Of a stretch of 64,000 nt of DNA, positions 19,089 to 29,172 are shown one piece after another. Both the position numbers and the translations under genes were made by a program. The notes below the pieces were generated by a model. The model saw only the letters and a list, made by a program, of their open reading frames with translations. It was not told where the DNA came from and did no database searches. Source of the stretch: Xaviernesmea oryzae. Lineage in GTDB: Bacteria; Pseudomonadota; Alphaproteobacteria; Rhizobiales; Rhizobiaceae. Positions within the stretch are counted from its first letter, which is position 1. Each line of letters begins with the position of its first letter. The DNA is taken from positions 1-64,000 of the forward strand of contig NZ_FOAM01000023.1 of NCBI RefSeq assembly GCF_900109605.1, in the 5' to 3' direction.

Positions 19089-19987
19089 GACATAGACGTC
19101 CGGCGCCCTGTTGATCAGGCCGTTGACGAAGACATGACGCAAGGCCGGTGGAGCAATCCGCCGGCCTTGCTCGTCTGTGGATATGACAGACCTCTCGTGT
19201 CTGGGCACAAGGCTGCTTGTGTCGGATGGGATGCCCTACGCACTGACCGCGTACCGCAGCGTGGTGGTCTTGCCGGCTATAATAAAGCGAGCCAGGTCCC
19301 AAACCGGCTTCTATCGGCAAGGCAAAACAGACCCGGCTGTCGATCTTGAGGACCTCGCGGCAGGCCTTGAACATTCGCCTCAAGCAATCAACCGAGCGGG
19401 CACAGGAGCCATCCGAGTCCGGCTTCACAGATTGATTCATCCTGATGCCGAACTGATTCAAGGCGGCGAGACAAGCCGCTGTTTCCGCACGCATATCTGT
19501 GAGCAGTGGCGAGATACAATCGCGGCACCGGAGAAGCCTGCCCATCAAACTTCCGGGGAGGTCTCGCAGTCTGCGACAGACCTGAAAGATCGCATGTTCA
19601 CAGAGTGTTAACCAAACAGCCTCGCAGATGGAGTCTGATGCGCGGCCTGCCTCACCGGAGCCGTCGGCAAACGCCTTATCTGGCCCTGTCAAAACGACGT
19701 CACTTGCGTTGAACTCCGGATCTCTGCCGCATGCCCGCCATGTTTTCGAAGGATTGCTTGCAGCGTATCCTTCGGACTATGGTCGCGCCGAGAATCCGTC
19801 TCGTCCTCAGCGGAAACATGACATGTGAGGATGCAAGACAAGGCGCTTCATACGCCCGCTATGGCTGATGCGTGATGGTAATGCCGATTGCGCCGATGCG
19901 TCGCGGTGGGCAAAATGCGATGCGTCTGTCGCCGCCGTCAGGAGGTTTCGCAGCGTGATTTTTCAAGTTCCGGCATAAGGTCGACCG
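19089..19987. other. Gene-poor stretch between rne and the dsbA-like gene
   Basis: About 900 bases. Apart from the rne terminator I can support no gene: the short open frames on both strands lack codon bias, a ribosome binding site and family resemblance. A TATAAT at 19278-19283 has no good -35 partner. From memory, related rhizobia often have a small M48-type metalloprotease gene here; I see no clear remnant. Confidence 0.45.
19139..19170 (+). terminator. Terminator hairpin after rne
   Basis: Perfect 10-bp GC-rich arms (GCAAGGCCGG and CCGGCCTTGC) with a 12-base loop, 50 bases after the rne stop. The U-tract is poor. Confidence 0.65.
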
Positions 19988-20755
19988 ATGCATATGTTCT
20001 CTTCTCTCCTGCGCCTTGCCTCCGCCGGCTGCCTCTCGGCGGCGTTGGTCTTTCCCGGCGCGGCCATGGCGCTTGATGACGGACAGAAAGCGGAGATCGG
20101 CGCGTTCATCCGGGAATATCTGGTCGCCCATCCCGAAGTCCTGATCGAGGCACAGCAGGCGCTGAAGACCAAGCAGGAGGCTGAGCAGGCCAAGCTCTCC
20201 TTCCAGGCGATCACCGACAATGCGCAGGCGATCTTCAATTCCACGCATGACGTCACGCTCGGCAATCCCAAGGGGGATGTGACGATCGTCGAGTTCTATG
20301 ACTACAATTGCGGATATTGCAAAAGGGCGCTCTCCGACATGGATGCGCTGATCAAGAGCGACAAGAACGTTCGCTTCGTGCTGAAGGAACTGCCGATTCT
20401 CGGCTCCGATTCGCTGGCGGCGCACCGGGTGAGCGCCGCGTTCCGGGCCATCGCGCCGGAAAAATACGGCGCTTTCCATCGCAATCTGCTGGGCGGAGAA
20501 GACCGCGCGACAGAAGAGACGGCAATCGCCGTGGCCGAGCGGCTGGGCGTCAAGGAAGCCGATCTGCGCGCGCATATGAAGACCGAGATGCCTGACGATG
20601 CCGTCCGGGAAAGCTATACGCTCGCCAATGCCTTGGGCGTGACCGGCACGCCGTCCTATGTGGTGGGCAACGAGGCGGTGTTCGGTGCGGTCGGCGCCGA
20701 TACGCTGGCGGAGAAGGTGGCCAATATCAGGGCCTGCGGCAAGGCCTCCTGCTGA
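19988..20755 (+). CDS. Periplasmic DsbA-family thiol:disulfide oxidoreductase (Com1/ScsC-like)
   Basis: A 255-residue exported protein with a signal peptide (about 1-28, ending AMA), an N-terminal helical segment ([20 protein letters not shown]) as in ScsC/Com1-type proteins, and a thioredoxin fold carrying the active-site CGYC at 108-111 and the cis-Pro loop GTPSYVV near residue 219. It likely oxidises or isomerises disulfides in the periplasm; the N-terminal segment suggests an oligomeric isomerase-like type. A strong terminator follows, so it is transcribed separately from aroQ. Confidence 0.9.
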   Translation: MHMFSSLLRLASAGCLSAALVFPGAAMALDDGQKAEIGAFIREYLVAHPEVLIEAQQALKTKQEAEQAKLSFQAITDNAQAIFNSTHDVTLGNPKGDVTIVEFYDYNCGYCKRALSDMDALIKSDKNVRFVLKELPILGSDSLAAHRVSAAFRAIAPEKYGAFHRNLLGGEDRATEETAIAVAERLGVKEADLRAHMKTEMPDDAVRESYTLANALGVTGTPSYVVGNEAVFGAVGADTLAEKVANIRACGKASC

Positions 20756-20778
20756 GGCGGGGAACATTCAACACCCTG

Positions 20779-20814
20779 AAAGCCTTGGTGGCACGGCCGC
20801 CAGGGCTTTTTTTT
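20779..20814 (+). terminator. Intrinsic terminator after the dsbA-like gene
   Basis: A 14-bp stem (AAAGCC..TGG..GGC with GCC..CCA..GGCTTT, including G-T pairs) is followed by eight T residues. A classic rho-independent terminator. Confidence 0.9.
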
Positions 20815-20865
20815 GCACCATCATTTGTCTATAGCTACCGCCCAAGATCATCGGACCCCACACCA

Positions 20866-21318
20866 ATGCCCCGGTTTTTCGTTCTGAACGGCCCCAATCT
20901 GAACTTGCTCGGCAAGCGGGAGCCCGGAATCTACGGCGGTCAGACACTGGCCGATATCGAGGCCCTATGCCGGCGCGAAGGCGAGACACGGGGCTTTTCG
21001 ATCGATTTCCGCCAGACCAATCACGAGGGCGTGCTGGTCGACTGGATGCACGAGGCGCAGGAGGCGGCCGATGGCATCGCCATCAATGCCGGCGCCTACA
21101 CGCATACATCGATCGCGCTGCATGACGCCGCGCGCGCCATCCGCGTGCCGGTGGTGGAGCTGCACCTGTCCAATGTGCATGCCCGCGAAGCGTTTCGCCA
21201 CCATTCCTATCTTGCGCCCGCAGCCAAAGGGGTCATCTGCGGCTTCGGCGCACAAAGCTACGTGCTGGCGCTGCAGGCGCTGCAGGCGCTGCATTCCCTC
21301 ACCCTATCCGCTGAATAA
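20866..21318 (+). CDS. aroQ: Type II 3-dehydroquinate dehydratase
   Basis: Catalyses the third shikimate-pathway step, 3-dehydroquinate to 3-dehydroshikimate. At 150 residues it is the normal type II length. Motifs are [18 protein letters not shown] (with the catalytic Tyr), the [12 protein letters not shown] loop, [15 protein letters not shown], and [12 protein letters not shown] start it at ATG 20866 because this gives the canonical N-terminus [13 protein letters not shown]. It lies 20 bases before accB, a common alphaproteobacterial order. Confidence 0.96.
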   Translation: MPRFFVLNGPNLNLLGKREPGIYGGQTLADIEALCRREGETRGFSIDFRQTNHEGVLVDWMHEAQEAADGIAINAGAYTHTSIALHDAARAIRVPVVELHLSNVHAREAFRHHSYLAPAAKGVICGFGAQSYVLALQALQALHSLTLSAE

Positions 21319-21338
21319 GAAGAAGAAGAGGCTTATCC

Positions 21339-21809
21339 ATGGCTGAAAAGAAGACCGGCATCGATCAAGCGCTGATCCGCGATCTGGCCAATATCCTGAA
21401 CGAGACCGACCTGACAGAGATCGAGGTCGAACAGGACGATCTGCGCATTCGCGTGTCGCGCACGATTACGGCCCCCGCCTATGCACCGATGCCGACCTAT
21501 GCCGCGCCCGCGGCGCCCGCCGCAAGCGCACCGGCCGTTGCCGCGCCAGCCGCGACAGAGGTTGGCCGCAACAACAAGAACGCGCTGACGGCGCCGATGG
21601 TCGGCACGGCTTACCTCGCACCTGCTCCAGGATCGCGTCCGTTCATCGAGGTCGGCGCCCAGGTCAAGGAAGGCCAGACGGTGCTGATCATCGAAGCCAT
21701 GAAGACCATGAACCAGATCCCTGCCCCCCGTTCGGGCAAGGTCGTCGAAATCCTCGTCGAAGACGGCGCGCCGGTCGAATATGGCGAAGCGCTTGTCGTG
21801 ATCGAGTAA
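21339..21809 (+). CDS. accB: Acetyl-CoA carboxylase biotin carboxyl carrier protein
   Basis: Carries biotin between the carboxylase and carboxyltransferase of acetyl-CoA carboxylase, in the first step of fatty acid synthesis. The 156 residues have an N-terminal dimerisation part (about 1-45), a mobile Ala/Pro linker (about 46-75) and a biotinyl domain with EAMKTMNQI; the biotinylated lysine is about residue 122. The stop codon is followed 4 bases later by accC, so the two are co-translated, which suits their complex. Confidence 0.97.
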   Translation: MAEKKTGIDQALIRDLANILNETDLTEIEVEQDDLRIRVSRTITAPAYAPMPTYAAPAAPAASAPAVAAPAATEVGRNNKNALTAPMVGTAYLAPAPGSRPFIEVGAQVKEGQTVLIIEAMKTMNQIPAPRSGKVVEILVEDGAPVEYGEALVVIE

Positions 21810-21813
21810 GCCC

Positions 21814-23160
21814 ATGATCTCGAAGGTCCTGATTGCCAATCGCGGGGAAATTGCCCTGCGCGTGCTGCGCGCCTGCAAGGAACTGGGCATCGCCACCGTC
21901 GCAGTTCATTCCACGGCGGATGCGGATGCCATGCATGTGCGCCTTGCCGATGAGAGCGTATGCATCGGCCCGCCGCCCTCGCGCGAGAGCTATCTCAACA
22001 TCCACCAGATCGTTGCCGCCTGCGAGATCACCGGCGCCGACGCCGTGCATCCGGGCTACGGATTTCTGTCGGAAAACGCCAAGTTCGCCGATATTCTCGA
22101 TGCGCATGGCATCACCTTCATCGGCCCGACTGCCGATCACATCCGCATCATGGGCGACAAGATTACCGCCAAGCAGACGGCCATGGAGCTCGGCATTCCC
22201 GTCGTCCCCGGCTCGGATGGCGAGGTGAAGCCCGAGACCGCGCTGGAGACCGCGCGGCAGATCGGCTTCCCCGTGCTGATCAAGGCTACCGCCGGTGGCG
22301 GCGGGCGCGGCATGAAAGTGGCCCGCAGCGAAGCGGATCTGGAAGAGGCGGTCAGCACCGCCCGCTCCGAAGCGGCCGCCGCTTTTGGCAATGATGCCGT
22401 CTACATGGAGAAATATCTGGGCAAGCCCCGGCATATCGAAATCCAGGTCTTCGGCGATGGCGCGGGCAATGCCATCCATCTCGGTGAACGCGACTGCTCG
22501 CTGCAGCGCCGCCACCAGAAGGTCTGGGAAGAGGCCAATTCCCCTGCCCTCACCGTCGAGCAGCGCATGCAGATCGGTAAGGTCTGCGCCGATGCCATGA
22601 AGAAGCTGAAATATCGCGGCGCCGGCACGATCGAATTTCTCTATGAGAACGGCGAGTTCTATTTCATCGAAATGAACACCCGCCTGCAGGTCGAGCATCC
22701 CGTGACCGAAGCGATCACCGGCATCGATCTCGTGCACGAGCAGATCCGCGTCGCGTCCGGCAATGGCCTATCGGTCACGCAGGACGAGGTCGTCTTCCAG
22801 GGCCATGCGATCGAATGCCGCATCAATGCCGAGGATCCGCGCACCTTTGTACCCTCGCCCGGCACGATCACGCATTTCCATGCACCCGGCGGTCTCGGCG
22901 TACGCGTCGATTCCGGCGCCTATGCCGGCTATCGTATTCCGCCCTATTATGACAGCCTGATCGGCAAGCTGATCGTGCATGGTCGTACGCGGGTGGAATG
23001 CATGATGCGCCTGCGCCGTGTGCTGGACGAATTCGTCATCGACGGAATCAAGACGACGCTGCCGCTGTTCCAGGACCTCATCAACAATGAGGACATTGCC
23101 AACGGCGATTACGACATCCACTGGCTGGAACATTATCTCACCCAGCCGGACGGCGAATAA
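21814..23160 (+). CDS. accC: Acetyl-CoA carboxylase biotin carboxylase subunit
   Basis: ATP-grasp enzyme that carboxylates AccB-bound biotin using bicarbonate. It is 448 residues, full length. The N-terminal fold is [20 protein letters not shown], the glycine-rich ATP loop is [14 protein letters not shown], and the catalytic region includes the [16 protein letters not shown] segment with metal-binding Glu and Asn. It lies in an operon with accB upstream and aat 10 bases downstream. Confidence 0.98.
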   Translation: MISKVLIANRGEIALRVLRACKELGIATVAVHSTADADAMHVRLADESVCIGPPPSRESYLNIHQIVAACEITGADAVHPGYGFLSENAKFADILDAHGITFIGPTADHIRIMGDKITAKQTAMELGIPVVPGSDGEVKPETALETARQIGFPVLIKATAGGGGRGMKVARSEADLEEAVSTARSEAAAAFGNDAVYMEKYLGKPRHIEIQVFGDGAGNAIHLGERDCSLQRRHQKVWEEANSPALTVEQRMQIGKVCADAMKKLKYRGAGTIEFLYENGEFYFIEMNTRLQVEHPVTEAITGIDLVHEQIRVASGNGLSVTQDEVVFQGHAIECRINAEDPRTFVPSPGTITHFHAPGGLGVRVDSGAYAGYRIPPYYDSLIGKLIVHGRTRVECMMRLRRVLDEFVIDGIKTTLPLFQDLINNEDIANGDYDIHWLEHYLTQPDGE

Positions 23161-23170
23161 GGGCATCCGA

Positions 23171-23785
23171 ATGAAGGGAACGCGCAGCAGCCAGCCGGAC
23201 ATCACACCGGAGCTGCTGCTGCGCGCCTATTCCATCGGCCTGTTTCCCATGGCCGATTCGGCTGACGATCCCGAGCTTTTCTGGGTCGAGCCGGAAATCC
23301 GCGGCATCATTCCGCTGGATGCCTTCCACGTCTCGCAATCGCTGGCCAAGACGATCCGCAAATCGCCTTTGCGCATCACTGCCGATAGCGCGTTCGCAGC
23401 GATCGTGGCGCTTTGCGCCGAGCCAGCACCAGACAGGCCTTCGACCTGGATCAACAGCGAGATCAAGCGGCTCTATGGCGCGCTGCATGCACGCGGCCAT
23501 GCCCATTCGATCGAGGCTTGGGAGGATGGGGAACTGGTGGGCGGCCTTTACGGCGTCTCGCTCGGCGCTGCCTTCTTCGGCGAGAGCATGGTCTCGCGCC
23601 GGCCAAACGCCTCTAAAATCTGCCTGGTGTATCTGGTCGAGCGTTTGAAGGCGCAGGGCTACGAACTGCTCGACACCCAGTTCACCACCGACCACTTGAA
23701 GACCTTCGGCGCCATCGACGTGCCCAAGGCACGCTATCAGCGGATGCTGGAAGCGGCCGTATCGAAGCCCGACCGGGGGTTTTGA
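23171..23785 (+). CDS. aat: Leucyl/phenylalanyl-tRNA-protein transferase
   Basis: Transfers Leu or Phe from tRNA to N-terminal Arg or Lys of proteins, marking them for ClpS/ClpAP degradation (N-end rule). The 204 residues show the family signatures [44 protein letters not shown], and [19 protein letters not shown] 23171 is the only start matching the family N-terminus. It is the last gene of the aroQ-accB-accC-aat cluster and converges on the DUF2155 gene with a 54-base gap. Confidence 0.96.
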   Translation: MKGTRSSQPDITPELLLRAYSIGLFPMADSADDPELFWVEPEIRGIIPLDAFHVSQSLAKTIRKSPLRITADSAFAAIVALCAEPAPDRPSTWINSEIKRLYGALHARGHAHSIEAWEDGELVGGLYGVSLGAAFFGESMVSRRPNASKICLVYLVERLKAQGYELLDTQFTTDHLKTFGAIDVPKARYQRMLEAAVSKPDRGF

Positions 23786-23839
23786 AACGCGTTCCTTGCT
23801 AAACCGACTCACAGAGCGAGCGGCTGTAGACGACAGCGA

Positions 23840-24298
23840 TTATTGCGCGGGCTTGGCCTGAGCCGTGTCCGGCGGCGGCAGGTCGGACTTGGCCTTGCAA
23901 TCCTTCAGCCAGACGTCATAGACCGGATGCTCGACGGCATTGAGACCAGGGCTGTCGGCAAACATCCAGCCGGTGAAGATCCGACGGATCTTGCGGTCGA
24001 GCGTGATCTCGTCGACTTCAACAAAAGTGGTCGTCTTCGGCGCTTCCGTGTCGTCGCGGCTATAACAGACGCGCGGTGTCACCTGCAGTGCGCCGAATTG
24101 CACGGTTTCGCCGATATAGACATCGAAGGTGGTGATGCGGCCGGTGATCTTGTCGATGCCGGAAAAGACCGCGACAGAATTCGACACACGGGCAGCGCTG
24201 GCGAGCGGCGGCAGCGCGAGGCTGGTGCCAAGAGCGAAGACGGCGCCGAGCAGGGCCGGTAACGCTCTGCGAACCGTGGGCTTCGAACGATGACGCAT
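23840..24298 (-). CDS. DUF2155-domain exported protein
   Basis: A 152-residue protein with a basic N-terminus and a hydrophobic signal segment (about 14-35). The mature part (SNSVAVFSGIDKITGRITTF, then ETVQFGALQVTPRVCYSR, and IFTGWMFADSPGLNAVEHPVYDVWL) is the conserved alphaproteobacterial DUF2155 domain. It is predicted periplasmic, with two Cys residues that may form a disulfide. Biochemical role unknown. Its usual neighbours, aat and the NDUFA12 gene, are both here. The frame is open upstream to 24481 without domain content. Confidence 0.88.
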   Translation of the reverse strand: MRHRSKPTVRRALPALLGAVFALGTSLALPPLASAARVSNSVAVFSGIDKITGRITTFDVYIGETVQFGALQVTPRVCYSRDDTEAPKTTTFVEVDEITLDRKIRRIFTGWMFADSPGLNAVEHPVYDVWLKDCKAKSDLPPPDTAQAKPAQ

Positions 24299-24460
24299 TG
24301 AAAATCCATCCTTTGACCGGAGCGGTGCTCCACCGGATCGTTTGATCCAGGACACGGCCTGCCAGTCGTCTTGCTCGGCGCGGTCGGCCCGAAAAGCAGG
24401 TAAGCTTAAACCGCTCCATGTCCTTTGCAGCGATATCCAGCGCGACAGCACGGCGGCCTT

Positions 24461-24491
24461 TAAAAACGGAGAGCCGCTCACGCGGCTCTCC
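24461..24491 (-). terminator. Intrinsic terminator after the NDUFA12 gene
   Basis: A perfect 10-bp stem (GGAGAGCCGC with GCGGCTCTCC), 4-base loop, followed on the minus strand by GTTTTTA. It separates the NDUFA12 gene from the DUF2155 gene, so the latter needs its own promoter. Confidence 0.9.
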
Positions 24492-24555
24492 TGCAGTCTT
24501 TCTCAAGCGAAATTAAGGCGTCCGCTCAAGCCGACAGCCAATCGCCCGGATGGGG

Positions 24556-24954
24556 TCAGGAGCGCGGTGTCCAAGCATCGTAATCGCCGGTGACCTGCGG
24601 GCGTTCGCCCTTGCTGTAGATGGAGCCCTGCGGGCGATAGGCACCGGCACTGCCGGTCTGGTTCGGCTTATGCGGCTTTTGCCAGTCGCGTGCCTGATAG
24701 TTTTCCTGGCTCGGCGGAACGTCGGTGCGGTGATGCATCCAGCCGTGCCAGCCGGCCGGGATGGCCGAGGCGTCGGAATAGCCGTTATAGACCACCCAGC
24801 GGCGGGTGCGGCCTTCGGAATCCTTCTTGCCGCCTTCGTAATAGACATTGCCGAGTTCGTCCTGGCCGACCTTTTTGCCGAAGCGCCAGGTGTGAAACCG
24901 GGTGCCGAGCGTCTGGCCATTCCACCAGGTGAAAATCTGCAAGAGCGTGCTCAT
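24556..24954 (-). CDS. NDUFA12-family NADH:ubiquinone oxidoreductase accessory subunit
   Basis: A 132-residue protein homologous to the mitochondrial complex I accessory subunit NDUFA12 (B17.2), found in alphaproteobacteria as a supernumerary complex I subunit. Visible family signatures are GTRFHTWRFGKKVGQDELGN, VYYEGGKKDSEGRTRRWVVY and IPAGWHGWMHHRTDVPP. It likely binds the peripheral arm of complex I at the inner membrane. The C-terminal part is Pro/Gly-rich and probably disordered. A strong terminator lies downstream. Confidence 0.94.
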   Translation of the reverse strand: MSTLLQIFTWWNGQTLGTRFHTWRFGKKVGQDELGNVYYEGGKKDSEGRTRRWVVYNGYSDASAIPAGWHGWMHHRTDVPPSQENYQARDWQKPHKPNQTGSAGAYRPQGSIYSKGERPQVTGDYDAWTPRS

Positions 24955-25130
24955 CGTCTCTGTCCTTCAGCTCTCGCCCAGGCCTATCGCGCCTGCGAGA
25001 TCAATCTCATCCATCTTCGCTTATGGCGCGGCCGGCAGCGCTTGTCCAGCCATTCCGGCCCCTCGTCCCCGCACGTGCTTCAGAGAGTCTTGCCGGCGCG
25101 TGCGAGCCAGCCGCAGGCCTGGATCGCCCC

Positions 25131-25628
25131 TCAGAAATCCAGCACCTTTTCCAGAACCACGGTGGGCATGCCGTCCCGCCCGGCGCAGCTGGTCAGGCGG
25201 TCGATCTCGGCAAAGCCGAGTCGGGTATAGAAATGCAGTGCCCGCTCGTTCTGTTCGGCCACCTCGACCCGCATGCGCTCGGCTTCAGGAAAACAGGTTT
25301 CAAGCTCGGCGAAAAGGTCCCGTCCGATGCCCTCGCCCTGATGATCGGGATGGACATAGAGCTGGTGCAGCATGGCGAGCTTCGGCTGCTTGGCATCGCG
25401 GGCGGCAAAGCCCATGCCCGCCAGCCGGCGGCCATTATCCGCCACCACGAATTCCGAATGCGGACGGCCGAGGCGGTTTTTCAGGGCCGGCACGGAATGC
25501 CAGGAGGCCACGATCTCCGAGACCTTGTCCACGCCATAGACCGCGTCATAGGTCGCATGCCAGGTCTCGCCTAAGAGCTTGCTGACAGCGGGAAGGTCGG
25601 CCGGCGAAGCGGTGCGGACGAAGAACAT
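25131..25628 (-). CDS. GNAT-family N-acetyltransferase
   Basis: A 165-residue acetyl-CoA-dependent acyltransferase. It shows the GNAT core: N-terminal [19 protein letters not shown], then LAMLHQLYVHPDHQGEGIGRDL, which contains the acetyl-CoA pyrophosphate-binding Q/R-x-x-G-x-G/A motif, and the C-terminal ALHFYTRLGFAEI. The substrate is unknown. Its start overlaps the gatB stop by one base (TGATG), so it is translationally coupled to gatB, although no functional link is known. Confidence 0.9.
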   Translation of the reverse strand: MFFVRTASPADLPAVSKLLGETWHATYDAVYGVDKVSEIVASWHSVPALKNRLGRPHSEFVVADNGRRLAGMGFAARDAKQPKLAMLHQLYVHPDHQGEGIGRDLFAELETCFPEAERMRVEVAEQNERALHFYTRLGFAEIDRLTSCAGRDGMPTVVLEKVLDF

Positions 25629-27130
25629 CAGTCCTCCAGGCCGAGCTTGGCCTTGACAAGCGCCTGCACGGCCTGCGGATTGGCCTTGCCGCCGGTGGAT
25701 TTCATCACCTGTCCAACGAACCAGCCCGCCAGCGTCGGCTTGGCCTTGACCTTGGCGACCTGATCCGGATTGGCGGCGATGATGTCGTCCACGGCCTTTT
25801 CGATCGCGCCCGTGTCCGTCACCTGTTTCATGCCGCGCGCTTCGACGATTTCGGCGGGATCGCCGCCTTCGGAGAAGACGATCTCGAACAGATCCTTGGC
25901 GATCTTGCCGGAAATGACCTCGGATTTGATCAGGTCAAGGATCGCGCCGAGCTGTCCAGGCGAAACCGGCGTCTCCTCGATCGACTTTCCTGCCTTGTTC
26001 AGCGCGCCGAGCAGATCGTTGATCACCCAGTTCGCCGCCGCCTTGCCGTCGCGCCCGGATGCCACCGCCTCGAAATAATCGGCAATCGCCTTTTCCGAGA
26101 CGAGCACGGAGGCATCATAGATGGACAGGCCGAGCTCGGAAACGTAGCGGGCTTTCTTGTCGTCGGGCAGTTCCGGCAGGTCGTGCTTCAAGGCCTCGAC
26201 AAAGGCATCGTCGAATTCGAGCGGCAGGAGATCCGGATCGGGGAAATAGCGATAATCATGCGCATCCTCCTTGGACCGCATGGACCGCGTCTCGCCCTTG
26301 TTCGGATCGAACAGGCGCGTCTCCTGGTCGATCTTGCCGCCATCCTCGAGGATCGCGATTTGGCGGCGCGCCTCATATTCGATCGCCTGGCCGATGAAGC
26401 GGATCGAGTTCATGTTCTTGATCTCGCAGCGCGTGCCGAAGGCCTCGCCTGGACGGCGCACGGAGACGTTGACGTCGGCGCGCATCGAGCCTTCGTCCAT
26501 ATTGCCATCGCAGGTGCCGAGATAGCGCACGATCGCGCGCAGCTTGGTCATATAGGCCTTGGCTTCGTCGGAGGAGCGCATGTCGGGCTTCGACACGATC
26601 TCCATCAGCGCCACGCCGGAGCGGTTCAAGTCGACATAGGACATGGTCGGATGCTGGTCATGCATCGACTTGCCGGCATCCTGCTCCAGATGCAGGCGCT
26701 CGATGCCGATCTCGATGTCCTCGAAATTGCCTTGGCGATCCGGCCCGAGCGAAATGACGATCTTCCCCTCGCCGACGACCGGATCCTTGAACTGCGAGAT
26801 CTGGTAGCCCTGCGGCAGATCGGGATAGAAATAGTTCTTGCGGTCGAAGACCGAGCGCTTGTTGATCTGTGCCTTGAGGCCGAGGCCGGTGCGCACGGCC
26901 TGGCGCACGCATTCCTCGTTGATCACGGGCAGCATGCCAGGCATGGCGGCATCGACCAGCGAGACATTGGCATTGGCCGGCTTGCCGAATTCCGTTGAGG
27001 CACCGGAAAAGAGCTTGGCGTTGGAGAGAACCTGCGCATGCACCTCCATGCCGACGATCACCTCCCAGTCGCCGGTGGCGCCGGGAATGAAGCGTTTGGG
27101 GTCGGGGGTGCGCACGTCGACGATGGTCAT
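25628..27130 (-). CDS. gatB: Asp-tRNA(Asn)/Glu-tRNA(Gln) amidotransferase subunit B
   Basis: The GatCAB subunit that binds mischarged tRNA and its kinase-like active site, yielding Gln-tRNA or Asn-tRNA. It is 500 residues, full length. The catalytic cradle begins [20 protein letters not shown] and includes [19 protein letters not shown] and [15 protein letters not shown]. The helical and YqeY-like tail domains run from about residue 310 (DDKKARYV) to the end. gatC and gatA lie 3.3 kb away on the same strand, separated by accessory genes. Confidence 0.97.
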   Translation of the reverse strand: MTIVDVRTPDPKRFIPGATGDWEVIVGMEVHAQVLSNAKLFSGASTEFGKPANANVSLVDAAMPGMLPVINEECVRQAVRTGLGLKAQINKRSVFDRKNYFYPDLPQGYQISQFKDPVVGEGKIVISLGPDRQGNFEDIEIGIERLHLEQDAGKSMHDQHPTMSYVDLNRSGVALMEIVSKPDMRSSDEAKAYMTKLRAIVRYLGTCDGNMDEGSMRADVNVSVRRPGEAFGTRCEIKNMNSIRFIGQAIEYEARRQIAILEDGGKIDQETRLFDPNKGETRSMRSKEDAHDYRYFPDPDLLPLEFDDAFVEALKHDLPELPDDKKARYVSELGLSIYDASVLVSEKAIADYFEAVASGRDGKAAANWVINDLLGALNKAGKSIEETPVSPGQLGAILDLIKSEVISGKIAKDLFEIVFSEGGDPAEIVEARGMKQVTDTGAIEKAVDDIIAANPDQVAKVKAKPTLAGWFVGQVMKSTGGKANPQAVQALVKAKLGLED

Positions 27131-27297
27131 GGAAAGGCTCTTCTTGAACGGCTGTTACCTGAAAACGGGGTTAAAACAATTGGCCTGCCGGTGCAAGCGG
27201 CGGGCGCACTTGACGCCGGCCGGCAAGCCGACAAGAACAGCGTGAAAGACGCTGAGCGCAGAATGCCGGAGAGCCGCAGGGGCAAAGCAGAGCGCAC

Positions 27298-28797
27298 ATG
27301 CCGGCGTCCCTCCAATCGCTTGTTCCTTCGAGGCCCACTTTGTCTCATGCCATTTCCCCGGCCGAGGCCGCGTCGCCCACGCGGCGCGCCGCCATTCTCG
27401 CCATCCTCGCCATCACGCTTTACCGCGTCGTCCTGCTCGCTTTCGACACGACCGATCTGTTCGTCGACGAGTCGCAATATTGGGCGTGGTCGCAGCATCT
27501 GGATTTCGGCTATTATTCCAAGCCGCCGCTGGTGGCCTGGGTCATCCGCCTGACGACGGAGCTCGGCGGCAGCAATGCGCGCTTCTGGGTGCGCCTTGGC
27601 GGCCCGCTCTGCCACATGCTGACGGCGCTCCTCCTGATGCAGGCGGCGGCCCGGCTGGCGGGCGAGAAATTCGCGCCCTGGGTGGGTTTGAGCTTCATCA
27701 CCTTGCCGGCCGTGGCGCTTTCCTCCGTCTTCATTTCCACCGATACAGTGATGTTCGTCTTTCTGGCTGGGGCGCTTCTGGCCTATGCCGGGCTGATCGA
27801 ACGTGCCTCTCTGCCCCGCGCGCTCGCCTTCGGCGCCTGCGTCGGCATGGCCATGCTCGGCAAATATTCCATGGTCTTCGTGGTCGGCTGCATTGGGCTC
27901 GCCGCACTTCTCATGCCCCGCGCGCGTGTCAGCTGGCGCGACGGTATCGTCTCGGCGCTGACCGCGTTCCTCGTCTTCTCGCCCAACATCTGGTGGAACC
28001 TCACCCACGACATCGCCACCGTTCGCCACACCTCCGACAATGTGAACTGGCAGGGCCTGAACCTGCACCTGCGCGGGGCGCTCGAATTCTTCCTGGCCCA
28101 GTTCGCCGTGGTCGGCCCCGTGCTGTTCGGCACATTGATCTGGGCGGGCGTGCGGGCGCTGAAGCGCGTCGACACGCCGCTGGAGCGGCATCTGGCGCTT
28201 CTCACCTGGCCGATCATCCTCGCCTTCGTGGTGGAAGCGCTCATCTCCCGCGCCTATGCCAATTGGGCGGTGCAGGCCTATGCTGCGGGCACGATCCTGG
28301 CGACGATCCTGCTTCTGACCCACACGAAGCGCGGCATCATCCATTCCTTCCGCATCAATCTCTTCGCGACGATCGTCTTCCCCCTCGTGTGCATCTTTGC
28401 CGCGCAGGTCGCACTGCCCGGTGGCGATTCGGTCCTGAAGCGCTATCTCGGCCGCGCGGCGCTCAGCCAGGAGATCGGTGCGACCGCCAAAGAGGTCGGC
28501 ACCGCGGTGATCGTCGCCGAGAACCGCGACATTCTCGCCGACCTCTTCTACACGCTCAACGATCAGGGCTTCACACTGGCGGCGCGCAAGGAGGCGGGCT
28601 TCCCGCGGCATTATTACGAGCAGAATTTTGCGCTCGATCCGGCGACCGCCGGGCTGATTCTCTATGCCTCCATCGGCCAGTTGACGTGCAAGACTGGCAC
28701 GCCCCAACTTGTGAAGACGATCAAGCCGGCAAGCGGCTATTGGCGCAAGCATGAGATCGCGCTCTATCTGACGGATGCCGCCTGCCTCGCGCCGTGA
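27298..28797 (+). CDS. GT39-family integral-membrane glycosyltransferase (PMT/ArnT-like)
   Basis: A 499-residue polytopic membrane protein with a dolichyl/undecaprenyl-phosphate-mannose protein mannosyltransferase-type domain. A first periplasmic loop with the acidic motif FVDESQYWAW follows TM1 (about 32-48), then a cluster of about 10-12 hydrophobic helices to about residue 390 and a soluble periplasmic C-terminal region. Such enzymes transfer a sugar from a lipid carrier to lipid A, glycan or protein at the outer face of the inner membrane. The acceptor cannot be inferred. A TTG in-frame alternative start exists near residue 15. Confidence 0.85.
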   Translation: MPASLQSLVPSRPTLSHAISPAEAASPTRRAAILAILAITLYRVVLLAFDTTDLFVDESQYWAWSQHLDFGYYSKPPLVAWVIRLTTELGGSNARFWVRLGGPLCHMLTALLLMQAAARLAGEKFAPWVGLSFITLPAVALSSVFISTDTVMFVFLAGALLAYAGLIERASLPRALAFGACVGMAMLGKYSMVFVVGCIGLAALLMPRARVSWRDGIVSALTAFLVFSPNIWWNLTHDIATVRHTSDNVNWQGLNLHLRGALEFFLAQFAVVGPVLFGTLIWAGVRALKRVDTPLERHLALLTWPIILAFVVEALISRAYANWAVQAYAAGTILATILLLTHTKRGIIHSFRINLFATIVFPLVCIFAAQVALPGGDSVLKRYLGRAALSQEIGATAKEVGTAVIVAENRDILADLFYTLNDQGFTLAARKEAGFPRHYYEQNFALDPATAGLILYASIGQLTCKTGTPQLVKTIKPASGYWRKHEIALYLTDAACLAP

Positions 28798-29172
28798 TGC
28801 GGGGAGGAAGTCGCATCGGACCGAAAAGGTGGGAACCAGTTTTCGGAGAAATCCGATGCGAAGACAAAGAATCTGGAGCGTCGTCCCGATCCCCCTCTTC
28901 GGTGCGATGCTCTGGACAGACAGGCCTTGAAGATCCTAACATAGCGCATCCATCAAGGAGCTTGGATGTTCTCTTACGAGCAGACCCGCTGATGGTCTCG
29001 CGCATGCGGGCGGCCTGAGCGCCACCGCCTGCCCGAGACCCGGAAACGACGCCCCGCTTTGGCAGCCGCCACAGCGGACCCGTTTTCCTGCGCGACAGAT
29101 GCGCCGGGTTGCTCTTTCCAAAGACGATGTCTGAAAGCCCCGGCCACTGTCCGCTTTGTCGGATCAGCAACA
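28798..29172. other. Intergenic region between the GT39 and YjhX-like genes
   Basis: About 375 bases without a credible gene. It holds a dispersed palindromic repeat (28813-28859) and should carry the promoter of the YjhX-like gene. Confidence 0.5.
28813..28859. repeat. Palindromic intergenic repeat, copy 2
   Basis: A 47-bp palindrome with perfect 8-bp ends GCATCGGA/TCCGATGC and inner CCGAAAA/TTTTCGG arms. It is highly similar to 9149-9194, with the same order of GAAAAG, GGGAACC and TCGGA blocks. It lies just after the GT39 gene. Confidence 0.8.

Noticed and set aside
19177-19611. A 144-codon plus-strand frame after rne
   Set aside because: No codon bias, no homology I recognise, and it begins inside the post-terminator region.
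18256-19692. A 478-codon minus-strand frame at the end of rne
   Set aside because: Overlaps the rne C-terminal tail and its terminator; no ribosome binding site or recognisable domain.
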